The notes under the pieces: generated by a model
The model's input: the letters and a program-made list of their open reading frames with translations, nothing else
The model's database searches: none
What the model was told of the DNA's origin: nothing
Shown here: in pieces, positions 10,142 through 18,628 of the stretch
Numbering within the stretch: position 1 is the first letter of the stretch
Layout: every line of letters begins with the position of its first letter
Assembly (NCBI GenBank): GCA_014305025.1
Contig: JACRTY010000016.1
Span: forward strand, 51,922 to 107,780
DNA: 55,859 nt
Source of the DNA: Candidatus Nyctobacter psychrophilus
GTDB lineage: Bacteria; Vulcanimicrobiota; Vulcanimicrobiia; Vulcanimicrobiales; Vulcanimicrobiaceae
Reading direction: 5' to 3'
Program-made: the position numbers and the translations under genes

Positions 10142-11010
10142 GATTGGTTCCTTGCCTGTGGGGCTGGGGCGTACGACGCGGGCCCCTCGAAAACCCGCGT
10201 TGCGACCGCTGCGAGCGCTGCGCGCGGAAGCAGGCCGATCAGTTCGCAGCCCGACACGCTGACGCCCTGGTGGGCCGCGAGTATGCGCACGAGGCCGACG
10301 AGGCGGTCGAGCGGCAGCGCGCTCGCATCGGTCAGGTTACACGAAACCTGCACGCGACCGTCGCCGAGCGCGATGCCCAGTGCACGCAACGTCCGCAATC
10401 CGCCGCTGCGTTCGCGCAGCGTGCGGGCGATACGCTTCGCGAGCGTCAGGTCCGCGCTCGACAGCACGATGTTGAAGGCGATCAGCACACGTCGTGCTCC
10501 GATCGCGATTGCGCCGGCGCTTGGATGGCAAGCGGCGTCGCCGATATCGGGCCGATCGGTGCGCTTTGCTAGACCTTCGAACTCGCCGCGTCGCACGTCC
10601 GCCAGCAATCTGCGCTGCGGCAGCACGGCGGCTTCACCGTAGAGATAACTCGGGACGCCGAGTTCAGACCAGATACGCTCTCCGGCCGAGCGCGCCAACT
10701 GCACGGCTTCAGCCATCGTTGCGTCCTCGAGCGGCACGAACGGCAGAACGTCGAGTGCCCCCATGCGGGGATGGGCGCCTGTGTGTGAACGGAGGTCGAT
10801 GCCGAACGTGGTGACGCGCGCGAGGGCCAGCGCTCCTTCGAGCACCTCCTCCCGCTTTCCAAAGAACGTCAACACGCTGCGATTGTGGACCGGATCACTC
10901 GTTTGATGCGCAAGGGTTGCACCCGTGTGTTCGATCGAATGCGCGCAGGCATGGACCAGCGCTGCGTCGCGTCCCTCCGAGATGTTGGGCACGCATTGGA
11001 ACAACTTCAC
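10138..11010 (-). CDS. ftcD: glutamate formimidoyltransferase
   Basis: The 290-residue product matches the formiminotransferase part of FTCD, which moves a formimino group from formiminoglutamate to tetrahydrofolate in histidine breakdown and one-carbon supply. Recognisable blocks are the N-terminal CVPNISEGRD and the catalytic-region DLRSHTGAHPRMGALDVLPF (about residues 73-92). It contains only the formiminotransferase part, with no cyclodeaminase domain. The start is GTG at 11010, four bases after the radA stop. It sits in one operon with radA upstream and the aldehyde dehydrogenase downstream; no histidine utilisation genes are nearby. Confidence 0.88.
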   Translation of the reverse strand: MKLFQCVPNISEGRDAALVHACAHSIEHTGATLAHQTSDPVHNRSVLTFFGKREEVLEGALALARVTTFGIDLRSHTGAHPRMGALDVLPFVPLEDATMAEAVQLARSAGERIWSELGVPSYLYGEAAVLPQRRLLADVRRGEFEGLAKRTDRPDIGDAACHPSAGAIAIGARRVLIAFNIVLSSADLTLAKRIARTLRERSGGLRTLRALGIALGDGRVQVSCNLTDASALPLDRLVGLVRILAAHQGVSVSGCELIGLLPRAALAAVATRVFEGPASYAPAPQARNQS

Positions 11011-11014
11011 AACT

Positions 11015-12382
11015 TTACGATAAGGCCGCGGCGACGGCTTGCGTGACGTCGGTCACGGCAATGGTGCGGTTATCGCCGCGTTCGCGCGCGCCATGCGCCG
11101 GGACGATCATCGTCGTGAAACCGAGCCTGCGCGCTTCGTTCGCGCGGCGTGCGCGCTGCGAGACGGCTCGAATCTCGCCCGAAAGTCCCAGCTCGCCGAA
11201 GGCAGCCGTGGCCCCCGGCAGCGGCACGCCGCGAAAGGCCGACGCAACGGCGAGCGCGATGCCGAGGTCGGCGGCCGGCTCGGCGACGCGCAAACCGCCC
11301 GCAACCGAAACGTAGACGTCCTGTGATCCGAGCGTGAGCCCGGCCCGCCGCTCGAGGACCGCGAGGATCATCGCCAGTCGAGCGCGGTCGACGTTGGCCG
11401 CCAGGCGTTGCGGCGTCCCGTAACTCGTCTCGCCGACGAGCGCCTGAATCTCCACGAGCACCGGTCGCGAACCGACGATGCTGGCAACCACGCACGACCC
11501 GCTGGGCCGCACGAGCGAACCACCGCGCCCTAAAAAAAGCTGCGAGGGGTTGGCTACCTCGTGAAGACCGTGCGCATCCATCGCGAACACGCAGATCTCA
11601 TCGGCGCTGCCGAACCGGTTTTTGTGTGCGCGCACGATGCGGTATTCTGCGCCGCCGTCACCTTCGAAGTATAAGACCGTGTCGACGAGATGTTCGAGCA
11701 ACCGCGGCCCGGCGATCGCGCCGTCCTTGGTGACGTGCCCGACGATCAGCGTCGCGCAGTCCGAACGCTTGGCGAACTCCATGAGTGCCGTCGCGCAATC
11801 ACGCACTTGGGCGACGCTGCCGGCGAAGGACTCGACGTCGGGGAGCGCCATCGTTTGGATCGAATCGATCACGAGCACGCGGGGTCCGATGTCTTCGAGC
11901 GCGTCGAGGATCGTCCGCAGATTCGTCTCGGCAAAAATCAGCAGGTCGCCGCTGGTTCCCAACCGATCCGCACGCAGCTTGGTCTGGGCCGCCGATTCTT
12001 CGCCGCAGACGTACACGATCGGGCCATCCCGGCTGCCGGCGAGGCGCGCCGCAAGTTGCAAGACGAGCGTCGATTTGCCGGCGCCGGGGGCACCGCCGAT
12101 CAAGATGAGGCTACCCGGCACGATGCCGCCGCCGAGCAAGGCGTCGAATTCCGGCATGCCGCTCGAGATGCGGACCGTGCTGCTGCTCGCGATATCGGCG
12201 AGGCGCACCGGTGCGGTGGCCGGCCGAGCACCGCGCCGCGACGATGTCGTCCCGCGCCCAGCCGGTGCCGCGGGCGCGTCGGCGAATGTGTTCCACGCTT
12301 CGCAAGCCGGACAGCGTCCGAGCCAGCGCAACGATTCATGGCCGCACGCCGTACAGAAGAAGACCGAGCGTGTTTTCGCCAT
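11015..12382 (-). CDS. radA: DNA repair protein RadA
   Basis: The 455-residue product is the RecA-like, DnaB-type branch-migration ATPase RadA. It carries an N-terminal zinc finger (CTACGHESLRWLGRCPAC, about residues 10-27), a Walker A motif GGAPGAGKST near residue 97, the RadA signature HKNRFG near residue 253, and a C-terminal Lon-like domain (VAGGLRVAEPAADLGIALA). In Bacillus radA lies beside disA and the PIN/TRAM gene; here it leads an operon with ftcD and an aldehyde dehydrogenase, about 18 kb from the PIN/TRAM gene. The start is ATG at 12382. Confidence 0.95.
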   Translation of the reverse strand: MAKTRSVFFCTACGHESLRWLGRCPACEAWNTFADAPAAPAGRGTTSSRRGARPATAPVRLADIASSSTVRISSGMPEFDALLGGGIVPGSLILIGGAPGAGKSTLVLQLAARLAGSRDGPIVYVCGEESAAQTKLRADRLGTSGDLLIFAETNLRTILDALEDIGPRVLVIDSIQTMALPDVESFAGSVAQVRDCATALMEFAKRSDCATLIVGHVTKDGAIAGPRLLEHLVDTVLYFEGDGGAEYRIVRAHKNRFGSADEICVFAMDAHGLHEVANPSQLFLGRGGSLVRPSGSCVVASIVGSRPVLVEIQALVGETSYGTPQRLAANVDRARLAMILAVLERRAGLTLGSQDVYVSVAGGLRVAEPAADLGIALAVASAFRGVPLPGATAAFGELGLSGEIRAVSQRARRANEARRLGFTTMIVPAHGARERGDNRTIAVTDVTQAVAAALS

Positions 12383-12788
12383 GACCCTGCGCTTCGGCAG
12401 AGTTCAGGCCTTCGCTTTGATGGCGGCTCGCCGGGGAGCCGCCGGGCGCCACGCCGTATCCGTAACATTCCCACGTAGGCGCACACGCGCCCTGGCACGT
12501 ATTCCGATTGCCCGCAGCGAATCGAGGGGACGGGATAAAGCGCTCTGCCAAATAGCACGGCGCACGCGAGTGCAACGCCTCCTCTCGGAGTGGGACGCTG
12601 ACGTTGACGTTCAGCTTGCCGGCCTATGCCACGCTTTCTATGCTACGGATGGTTTCTCAAACGGCCGCATGCTCAGCGTTTCATTAAGAACGTGCATCCG
12701 ATCGCCAAGCCCACGACGCCCGCTGAAAACGCCGTGAGAACACGCAGTTTTTTCAACGCCGTCGGTTGAATTGCAGAACAAAAGATCG
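12383..12788. other. 406-base intergenic region between radA and vapC
   Basis: I see no convincing gene here. It must hold the radA promoter on the minus strand, but I could not pick out clear boxes. A short minus-strand frame ending at 12673 encodes a hydrophobic tail (LTAFSAGVVGLAIGC) but has no good start or ribosome-binding site; it may be a decayed gene end. Confidence 0.5.
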
Positions 12789-13223
12789 CTATACCAAATC
12801 CGCTGGAAGCCGCTCGAAGGGGTTGATCACGACGACGCCTCCCATGTTTTGGTCGGCTTGCAAGTCTTCGGTGAGCAAGTATGCACACGACGACAATTTC
12901 GCGGCGGCCACGATAGCCGAGTCCCAGAACGAAATCCGGTAACGATCCTGGACGTTCCAAGCCATCTCAAGCAGATTGGCGTCGATGGCGACCGGTTTCC
13001 AGGTCGTTAGATCGCGAATTTCGGCCCGCGCCCGATCACGTGCGCTTGGCCACTTGGCAGCGACATTGACATAGAACTCTTGCAGCACCTGGTAGCTGAT
13101 GCGGCCGAGGCGGCTCGTCCACAACTCGGTGCGCCAGGTTCGCGCCGCCCGTTGCTTCCCGAGGTCGGCTTGGCCCAGCGCATAGATGAGGACGTTCGTG
13201 TCAACGAAGACCGGCGCGGTCAT
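12789..13223 (-). CDS. vapC: VapC-type PIN-domain toxin
   Basis: The 144-residue product is a PIN-domain ribonuclease, the toxin half of a VapBC module. The acidic metal-binding residues are visible: Asp in VFVDTNVLIYA near residue 6, Glu in VLQEFYVN, Asp in SFWDSAIVAAA, and a C-terminal Asp in TEDLQ. I start at ATG 13223 because the PIN fold begins at once from there; the frame is open further upstream but that extension is unrelated to the family. The first 23 bases overlap the end of the antitoxin gene, the usual coupled layout. Overlap and shared promoter imply antitoxin-first, autoregulated expression. Confidence 0.85.
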   Translation of the reverse strand: MTAPVFVDTNVLIYALGQADLGKQRAARTWRTELWTSRLGRISYQVLQEFYVNVAAKWPSARDRARAEIRDLTTWKPVAIDANLLEMAWNVQDRYRISFWDSAIVAAAKLSSCAYLLTEDLQADQNMGGVVVINPFERLPADLV

Positions 13224-13443
13224 GAATCTCTTCGCGCGGCAAATAACGACCACTGGTCTTGAGAAACGGCTTGCGTGCGAGGGCGTTCCGCATGGCGCGC
13301 TCGTAGCCATCCTCTGCTACCATTCGCTCTTTTAGTATGCCGCCGAGCAGACGAGACACACTCGTCTCTTTGCGGCCAGCTTCGAGCCGCGCCCAACGTG
13401 CTACTTCCTCTTCAACCGTAATCGTAATATTGCGCAGACCCAT
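13201..13443 (-). CDS. vapB: ribbon-helix-helix antitoxin of the VapBC pair
   Basis: The 80-residue product starts with MGLRNITITVEEEVARWARLEAGRKETSVSR, a pattern of one beta strand and two helices typical of ribbon-helix-helix (CopG/Arc-type) DNA-binding antitoxins, followed by a less ordered toxin-binding tail. It sits directly upstream of vapC and overlaps it. It probably binds the palindrome at 13461-13475 within its own promoter. The ATG at 13443 is only seven bases from the -10 box, so the message is predicted to be leaderless. Confidence 0.8.
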   Translation of the reverse strand: MGLRNITITVEEEVARWARLEAGRKETSVSRLLGGILKERMVAEDGYERAMRNALARKPFLKTSGRYLPREEIHDRAGLR

Positions 13444-13449
13444 GGCACT

Positions 13450-13478
13450 ATTTTAGTGTAACACGGACTTCGTGTCAA
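13450..13478 (-). promoter_or_regulatory. vapBC promoter with internal operator palindrome
   Basis: On the minus strand TTGACA (13478-13473) and TAAAAT (13455-13450) are separated by exactly 17 bases, close to the sigma-70 consensus. A perfect inverted repeat ACACG/CGTGT with a 5-base gap (13461-13475) occupies the spacer and the -35 edge, as expected for an antitoxin operator. Confidence 0.75.
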
Positions 13479-13536
13479 TGCTTACCTGCCGATTGCCCGT
13501 CTTGACCGCATAGCCGGTGTCCCGAAAGCGGTTCGA

Positions 13537-13571
13537 GTTGAAAAAAGCCGAGATATGTCCTATTTTTCAAC
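13537..13571 (+). promoter_or_regulatory. candidate promoter inside a palindrome, upstream of the glycosyltransferase pair
   Basis: TTGAAA (13538-13543), 17 bases, then TATTTT (13561-13566) form a plausible sigma-70 promoter. The same segment is an inverted repeat with 9-base perfect arms (GTTGAAAAA at 13537-13545, TTTTTCAAC at 13563-13571), so the -35 and -10 boxes lie in the two arms. This could be an operator. A second hairpin with CTTCCC/GGGAAG arms (13574-13591) would lie at the 5' end of the transcript. Confidence 0.5.
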
Positions 13572-13649
13572 CTCTTCCCGATAGTGGGAAGTGGGCGGTC
13601 GGCTCACCGGAGTACCGCCTCATCCGCTCGGACCGCGAGGAATAGGACT

Positions 13650-15329
13650 TTGCCATCCCGCAGCGCGGACGCTGACCGCACTCCAACAGCGCTATCGATC
13701 GTCGCACTGACGATCGTAGCGATCATGCTCGGCATCGGCTTCCGCTATTCGAATGCGCTCCACAAGATCTACTATCAGGACGAGGCCGTGACGTCGCTGC
13801 GGCTCGCCGGGTTCACCCTGCACGACTACGACCAGCTTTTCAATCGACGACCGCACACGTTCGGCGAGATACATCGCTTGGTGCGCCCTGCGCCCGGCCG
13901 CGGAGTCGTTGACACGGTTCGTTCGCTTGCGAGCGAAGATCCGCAACATCCGCCGGCGTTCTATGCGCTCGCGGCGGTATGGGTGCGGGCCTTCGGGAGT
14001 ACGCCGCTGTGGACAAGGCTGCTGGCCGTCGGCCTGAGCCTGACCGCGTTGCCCTTGATGTACGCGTTGGCCTTCGAACTCTTTGCGTCGCGCTCGGTAA
14101 GCTTGATCGCGACCGCCCTGCTCGCCGTTTCGCCTTTCTTTATCTTGTACGCCTATCAGGCGCGCGAATACGGTTTGCTGTCCAGTGCGATTCTGCTATC
14201 GAGCGTGCTCTTCTTGCGCGCCGTACGGTTGGGCGGCGCGCGCCGCTGGTGCTGGTATGCGCTGTCGCTTGCGTTCGGCATGTACACGTATCTCTTGTTC
14301 GGCTTGGTGATCGCCGCGCACGCAATCGCGGTTATCGAACGTGCGCGGCGAAACCCACGCTTGCTGGCCACGTTCGCGGCAGCGACATGCACGGGGTTGA
14401 TGCTCGCGGTCCCGTGGCTTTGGATATTTCTGCGCAACCGCAGCGTCGCGAACGAAGACGTCAGCTGGGCGACGAGCGCATACCCGCTGCCCTTCATGCT
14501 CGCGAAGTGGGGCTTCTACGCGACCGCAACGTTCTTCGATCTCGAGTATGCCTTCGCGCGCTTTGCCATCTTCGCGGCGCTCGTAGCGGTGATTATCGTC
14601 ATCGCCTCCGTTCATCTGGTCCGCCGTGAAAATAGCGGCGCCGCGATCTTCGTCGTCTCGATGGGCGGTTTGGCGTTCCTAGCGCTCGCGCTACCGGATA
14701 TGCTCTTGCACCACCGTTTCTCGACGATAGCACGCTATTTGGTGCCGACGTGGCTCGCAATAGTGCTTACCGTTGCTGCTTTTCTCGGCCACTGGAAGCG
14801 AAAACAACTAGCCGTCGCTACGTTTGCGCTGCTGTTGGCCGGCGGCGTCCTATCGGACGCGGTGAGCGCGCGTTCGACGTCATGGTGGGAAAACAACGGC
14901 AATAAAGCCGTCCCTCGCGTTGCGGCGCAATTACGAAAGCATCCCGGACTGTTGCTCGTCAGTACGCAGGATGAAGCGCCTTTACTCGATTTGGCGCCGC
15001 TCGTCGCCGCTGACGCGAAGTGGCTCGGATATCGAGCCGGGACGATGCCTCCGCCGTCGTCGCTGACGGGAGAAGGCCGCATCTACCTCCTTTCGCCGTC
15101 GACGTGGCTGCACGGCCGTCTACAGGCGGATCGTAACCTGCGCCTGCGCTTGGTCTACGACTCGCACGATTTCTCCACGAATCTGACCCGCTTTCGCGCC
15201 GCGTCGACGGGCGCCAGCGCGGGCACGAACGACTGGGGTGAAATGGTTCTGTGGACCATCGAACCGCGAGCGCCGTCACGCACGCCCGATCGCCCGCAAG
15301 CCTTCGCGAGGCTGAAGGCGAGTACATAG
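13650..15329 (+). CDS. polytopic membrane glycosyltransferase, ArnT/GT39-like
   Basis: The protein (559 residues from this start) is a GT-C fold glycosyltransferase. The acidic motif YYQDEAVTSLR (about residues 38-48) follows the first transmembrane helix, and at least ten further hydrophobic helices are visible before a soluble C-terminal part. Such enzymes move sugars from polyprenyl-phosphate donors to lipids or proteins outside the membrane. I chose TTG 13650 because GAGGA (13637-13641) lies 8 bases upstream; the longer frame from 13584 adds a low-quality stretch. It is followed six bases later by a soluble glycosyltransferase, suggesting a two-gene operon. The acceptor is unknown. Confidence 0.75.
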   Translation: MPSRSADADRTPTALSIVALTIVAIMLGIGFRYSNALHKIYYQDEAVTSLRLAGFTLHDYDQLFNRRPHTFGEIHRLVRPAPGRGVVDTVRSLASEDPQHPPAFYALAAVWVRAFGSTPLWTRLLAVGLSLTALPLMYALAFELFASRSVSLIATALLAVSPFFILYAYQAREYGLLSSAILLSSVLFLRAVRLGGARRWCWYALSLAFGMYTYLLFGLVIAAHAIAVIERARRNPRLLATFAAATCTGLMLAVPWLWIFLRNRSVANEDVSWATSAYPLPFMLAKWGFYATATFFDLEYAFARFAIFAALVAVIIVIASVHLVRRENSGAAIFVVSMGGLAFLALALPDMLLHHRFSTIARYLVPTWLAIVLTVAAFLGHWKRKQLAVATFALLLAGGVLSDAVSARSTSWWENNGNKAVPRVAAQLRKHPGLLLVSTQDEAPLLDLAPLVAADAKWLGYRAGTMPPPSSLTGEGRIYLLSPSTWLHGRLQADRNLRLRLVYDSHDFSTNLTRFRAASTGASAGTNDWGEMVLWTIEPRAPSRTPDRPQAFARLKAST

Positions 15330-15335
15330 CGCCTG

Positions 15336-16295
15336 ATGGAGCGCCTGACCATTTTGATGTGGCACGTTCACGGATCGTGGATGGATGCGTTCGTCCGCGG
15401 CGAGCACCGTTATCTGCTTGCCGTCGAAGAGGGTTCGCAATCGGGGGGGCGTCGCGCGGCGTGGCCGACGACGGTTTCCGACGTTACTCCGGCGCAAGCC
15501 GCAGCGCAGCACGTTGATGTCATGATCCTGCAGCGTCGGGAGGAATTCGAACTCGCGTCCCGCTGGCTAGGCGCCCGTACACCGGTCGTGGACGTCCCGG
15601 TCGTCTATCTCGAGCACAACGCGCCGCAGGGCCGCATCAACGAGATGCGCCACCCCTGCGCCGACCGCGGCGATCTTACGATCGTCCACGTCACGCATTT
15701 CAACGCGTTGTTCTGGGATTGCGGAACGACGCGCACGCGCATCATCGAACATGGCATCCCGGATCCGGGCTACCGTTACACGGGCGAACTCGAACGCGCG
15801 GCGGTAGTGATCAATGAAGCGCAGCGACGCGGCCGGGTCACCGGTACGGACCTTTTGCCGTACTTCGAACGCGAGGCAGCGCCGCTCGACCAGTACGGCA
15901 TCGGCACGCCGCACGACTTGCCCGTTGCCGAACTCCACGCCGCGATCGCACGCCGGCGCGTCTACCTCCACCCGTTTCGCTGGACGTCGCTTGGCCTTGC
16001 CCTGTTGGAGGCCATGGCTTGCGGCATGCCGGTCGCGGCGCTCGGAACGACCGAAGTTCCGTACGCCGTTCCCCCGGGTACCGGCATCGTCTCCAACGAT
16101 CCCGCCATCCTCGCGAACGCGATTCGCCGCCTCATGCGCGACCGGGAAGCTGCCCGCGCCATCGGCCAGCGCGCGCGCGAGCACGTGCTCACGCACTACG
16201 GCCTCGAGCGGTTCCTGCGCGAATGGGATGATGTGCTTCTCGACGCCCGCAGGACCCACGGGCGCGCACCCTATCTCGATGAGCACCGCCGATGA
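15336..16295 (+). CDS. glycosyltransferase, GT4-like
   Basis: The 319-residue product resembles retaining GT-B glycosyltransferases. The C-terminal half has the donor-binding EAMACGMPVAALGTTEVP block (about residues 225-242), with the glutamate expected to contact the nucleotide sugar. The N-terminal half (LTILMWHVHGSW) begins the acceptor-side Rossmann fold. It is soluble and cytoplasmic. It follows the GT39-like gene by six bases, so the two may act in one surface-glycan pathway. The precise sugar cannot be read from sequence. Confidence 0.75.
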   Translation: MERLTILMWHVHGSWMDAFVRGEHRYLLAVEEGSQSGGRRAAWPTTVSDVTPAQAAAQHVDVMILQRREEFELASRWLGARTPVVDVPVVYLEHNAPQGRINEMRHPCADRGDLTIVHVTHFNALFWDCGTTRTRIIEHGIPDPGYRYTGELERAAVVINEAQRRGRVTGTDLLPYFEREAAPLDQYGIGTPHDLPVAELHAAIARRRVYLHPFRWTSLGLALLEAMACGMPVAALGTTEVPYAVPPGTGIVSNDPAILANAIRRLMRDREAARAIGQRAREHVLTHYGLERFLREWDDVLLDARRTHGRAPYLDEHRR

Positions 16296-16359
16296 GCACG
16301 TATCGGACGCCGTGTTGATGCAGAGCCTGAACAACGCTCGACACGAGTCCGGCCACGGC
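16276..16359 (-). pseudogene. possible remnant of a nucleotidyltransferase-like gene
   Basis: On the minus strand one frame reads LVSSVVQALHQHGVRYVLIG and then GA. This resembles the conserved start of small nucleotidyltransferase-fold proteins (a GVRYVLVGG-type motif). The upstream stretch to about 16422 (MFELSMAQRLQKLDEH) lies in another frame, so the gene would be frameshifted and truncated by the adjoining glycosyltransferase gene. This is a pattern judgement only. Confidence 0.3.
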
Positions 16360-16487
16360 TCATCGCAGCGACGTGTTCATCGAGTTTCTGTAGCCGCTGC
16401 GCCATTGACAGTTCGAACATGTGGCGATCGTGGTGATCGTAAAAGCGGAGGGCCGTCGGGGCTGGGCCCGAACGCTGACGCTTCGAG

Positions 16488-17168
16488 ATGGCTCTGCACG
16501 TCGCGATCGACGGGCCCGCCGCGAGCGGGAAGACGACGGTCGCGCGGACACTTGCGCGGCGGCTGAGCGTGCCGTATCTCGATACCGGTGCGATGTACCG
16601 CGCGCTCGCGTGGCGTGCGCTGGAAACGGGGACCCAACCGGCCGACGAAGCCGCGCTCATGAGGTTGCTGACTCGCGAACCGATCGAGGCATTGCCCAGT
16701 CACGCCGACGGTTCAGCGTTTTGCATCACGATCGGCGGTCGCGATCCCGGCGCTGCCTTGTACGGTCCGGACGTGAGCGCTGCCGTTTCCGCCGTCGCCG
16801 CGCACCCGAACGTTCGCCGAGCGATGGTCGAACGTCAGCGCGAGATCGCCGCCGCCGGCCCGGTGGTCATGGCGGGGCGCGATATCGGCACGATCGTCCT
16901 GCCCGCTGCGCCGTTCAAGTTTTTCCTGACGGCGAGCCTCGATGAACGGGTGGCCCGGCGCGCCGCCGAACTGGCCGCCGCGCGCCAAGCCGTCGATATT
17001 GTGGAGCTGCGGCGGAACCTGGAGCGGCGCGACCGGCTCGACGCGACCCGCGCCGTCGCCCCGTTGCGGGCCGCGCCCGACGCCGTCCAAATCGACTCGA
17101 CCGGCCGGTCCGCGGCCGAGGTGCTCGCGTTGATGCTTGAGTTGGTTGGCCAGGAAGCACACCGCTGA
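16488..17168 (+). CDS. cmk: cytidylate kinase
   Basis: The 226-residue product phosphorylates CMP/dCMP with ATP. It has the P-loop DGPAASGKTT at residues 7-16, the substrate-binding YLDTGAMYRALAW at 32-44, and the VMAGRDIGTIVLP block near 124-136, all typical of bacterial Cmk. The usual length is about 220-230. It begins an operon with plsC and ispH, an order seen in several bacteria. The ATG has only a weak ribosome-binding site. Its stop overlaps the proposed CTG start of plsC. Confidence 0.93.
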   Translation: MALHVAIDGPAASGKTTVARTLARRLSVPYLDTGAMYRALAWRALETGTQPADEAALMRLLTREPIEALPSHADGSAFCITIGGRDPGAALYGPDVSAAVSAVAAHPNVRRAMVERQREIAAAGPVVMAGRDIGTIVLPAAPFKFFLTASLDERVARRAAELAAARQAVDIVELRRNLERRDRLDATRAVAPLRAAPDAVQIDSTGRSAAEVLALMLELVGQEAHR

Positions 17169-17764
17169 ACGGAGGCGTCTACGCGTTCTCCCGCTTCGTC
17201 TGCTGGCTGGTGCTGCGGACCTTTTGGCGCCTACGCGTGGCCGGCATCGAGCACATCCCCCCGAGCGGTCCGCTCATCGTCGCGTGCAACCACGTTTCCT
17301 ATTTCGACCCCCCGGCGCTCGGCGCAGCGGCAACTCGGCCGCTCTCCTATATGGCCAAGCGCCAGCTGTTCCGCATTCCGCTCCTCGGTCCGCTGATTTC
17401 CGCCCTCGGCGCCTTTCCCGTCGACCGCAGCCGCGGCGACGTGGCCGCGATCAAAGCCGCGGTCGGCCTCCTTTCAAAAGGTGCCGCCTTGGGAATCTTC
17501 CCGGAGGGGACACGGAATCTGAAACGAGACATCCAACCGCAAATGGGCGTTGCGTTGCTGGCGGCTCGCACCGGCGCGGCCGTCGTGCCGGCTCGCGTTT
17601 GCGGAACGGCCCACGTGCGCCGCTTGGCGCGAATCGGCGTAGTCTTCGGCGAGCCGTTGCGATTCCAGACCGCGGGGAAAGCGACGCGCGATGATTTGGC
17701 GAAGTGGACGACGGAACTCATGCGGCGCATCGACGCCCTCGGGGAGACATTCGGTGGAAATTAG
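17165..17764 (+). CDS. plsC: 1-acyl-sn-glycerol-3-phosphate acyltransferase, probable CTG start
   Basis: The product acylates lysophosphatidic acid at the membrane, the second acylation step of phospholipid synthesis. The motifs NHVSYFDP (NHX4D, catalytic) and FPEGTRN (glycerophosphate-binding) are present. The only ordinary start, GTG 17210, would remove the amphipathic N-terminal helix (VYAFSRFVCWLVLRTFW) and has no ribosome-binding site. CTG 17165 overlaps the cmk stop as CTGA and has AGGAAG (17152-17157) seven bases upstream. From CTG the protein has 199 residues, the same as Bacillus PlsC. The start is inferred; the function is clear. Confidence 0.88.
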   Translation: MNGGVYAFSRFVCWLVLRTFWRLRVAGIEHIPPSGPLIVACNHVSYFDPPALGAAATRPLSYMAKRQLFRIPLLGPLISALGAFPVDRSRGDVAAIKAAVGLLSKGAALGIFPEGTRNLKRDIQPQMGVALLAARTGAAVVPARVCGTAHVRRLARIGVVFGEPLRFQTAGKATRDDLAKWTTELMRRIDALGETFGGN

Positions 17765-18620
17765 GAAGGCAAAAACGCAAGGCTTCTGCTTCGGGGTGGC
17801 GATCACGCTGAAGAAGGCCGAGGAGACGGTGGCGGCGCGCGGCGACGATACCGTTACGACCTTGGGGCACATCGTTCACAATCCGCAGATGGTGCAGTCC
17901 TTCGAAGACAAAGGCTTGCGCAACGCGCATTCCGTCGACGAGGTCGATGCCGGCACGCTGTTCGTGCGGGCGCACGGGTTGCCGGTCGAAGTCTTCGATA
18001 AAGCCGAACAAAAGGGCCTCACGATCGTCGACGCCACCTGTCCGATGGTCACCAAGATCCACGTGCAGGCCGAAAAACTGCGCGCCGATGGCTACAAGAT
18101 CGTCGTCGTCGGGGATCCCAATCACCCGGAAGTCAAGGGAACGCTGTCGCACGTGCCGGGCGCCTGGATCGTGCAGGAGCCGGCCGACGTCGATCTGCTG
18201 CCGCGGGCGAGCAAAGTGGGCGTCGTCGTGCAATCGACGTGGTCCGGGGCCGGTTTCACCGAGATCGTGCAAAAACTCAGCTCGAAATATTACGAAGTCC
18301 GCGCGGTCAATACGATCTGCACCGACACCCACAACCGTCAGTCCCAGGCCGAAGACCTCTCGACCCAAGTCGAAGTGATGGTCGTCGTCGGCGGCAAAAC
18401 GTCCGCCAACACGAAGCACCTGGCAGAACTCGCCGCGATGCGCGGCGCGCGCTCGTATCACATCGAAGGTGCAGACGAACTGCAAGCGCAGTGGTTCGAC
18501 GGCGTGCAGGTGGCTGGCCTCATGTCGGGCGCTTCGACGCCGGGATGGCTGGTCGATCAAGTGGAGGCGCGCATGCGGGTGCTGACCGCTACCGAGGCAT
18601 CGGCCGCAGGAGGAGCGTAA
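17754..18620 (+). CDS. ispH: 4-hydroxy-3-methylbut-2-enyl diphosphate reductase
   Basis: This 288-residue iron-sulphur enzyme makes IPP and DMAPP in the last step of the MEP isoprenoid pathway. The three cluster cysteines are visible in GFCFGV (C12), DATCPMV and NTICTDTHNRQ. The start is GTG 17754 with GGGGAG (17741-17746) seven bases upstream, overlapping the end of plsC by 11 bases. It is followed by a polyprenyl diphosphate synthase that uses its products; ispD and ispF of the same pathway lie 13 kb downstream. Confidence 0.94.
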   Translation: MEIRKAKTQGFCFGVAITLKKAEETVAARGDDTVTTLGHIVHNPQMVQSFEDKGLRNAHSVDEVDAGTLFVRAHGLPVEVFDKAEQKGLTIVDATCPMVTKIHVQAEKLRADGYKIVVVGDPNHPEVKGTLSHVPGAWIVQEPADVDLLPRASKVGVVVQSTWSGAGFTEIVQKLSSKYYEVRAVNTICTDTHNRQSQAEDLSTQVEVMVVVGGKTSANTKHLAELAAMRGARSYHIEGADELQAQWFDGVQVAGLMSGASTPGWLVDQVEARMRVLTATEASAAGGA

Positions 18621-18628
18621 CCGTCGAG

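Noticed and set aside
12673..12770. Small hydrophobic minus-strand frame ending LTAFSAGVVGLAIGCTFLMKR minus the last residues
   Set aside because: The frame overlaps vapC, the only late start is TTG without a ribosome-binding site, and 27 residues are too few to support.
16402..16430. TTGACA before cmk as a promoter -35 box
   Set aside because: No acceptable -10 box is found 16-18 bases downstream.
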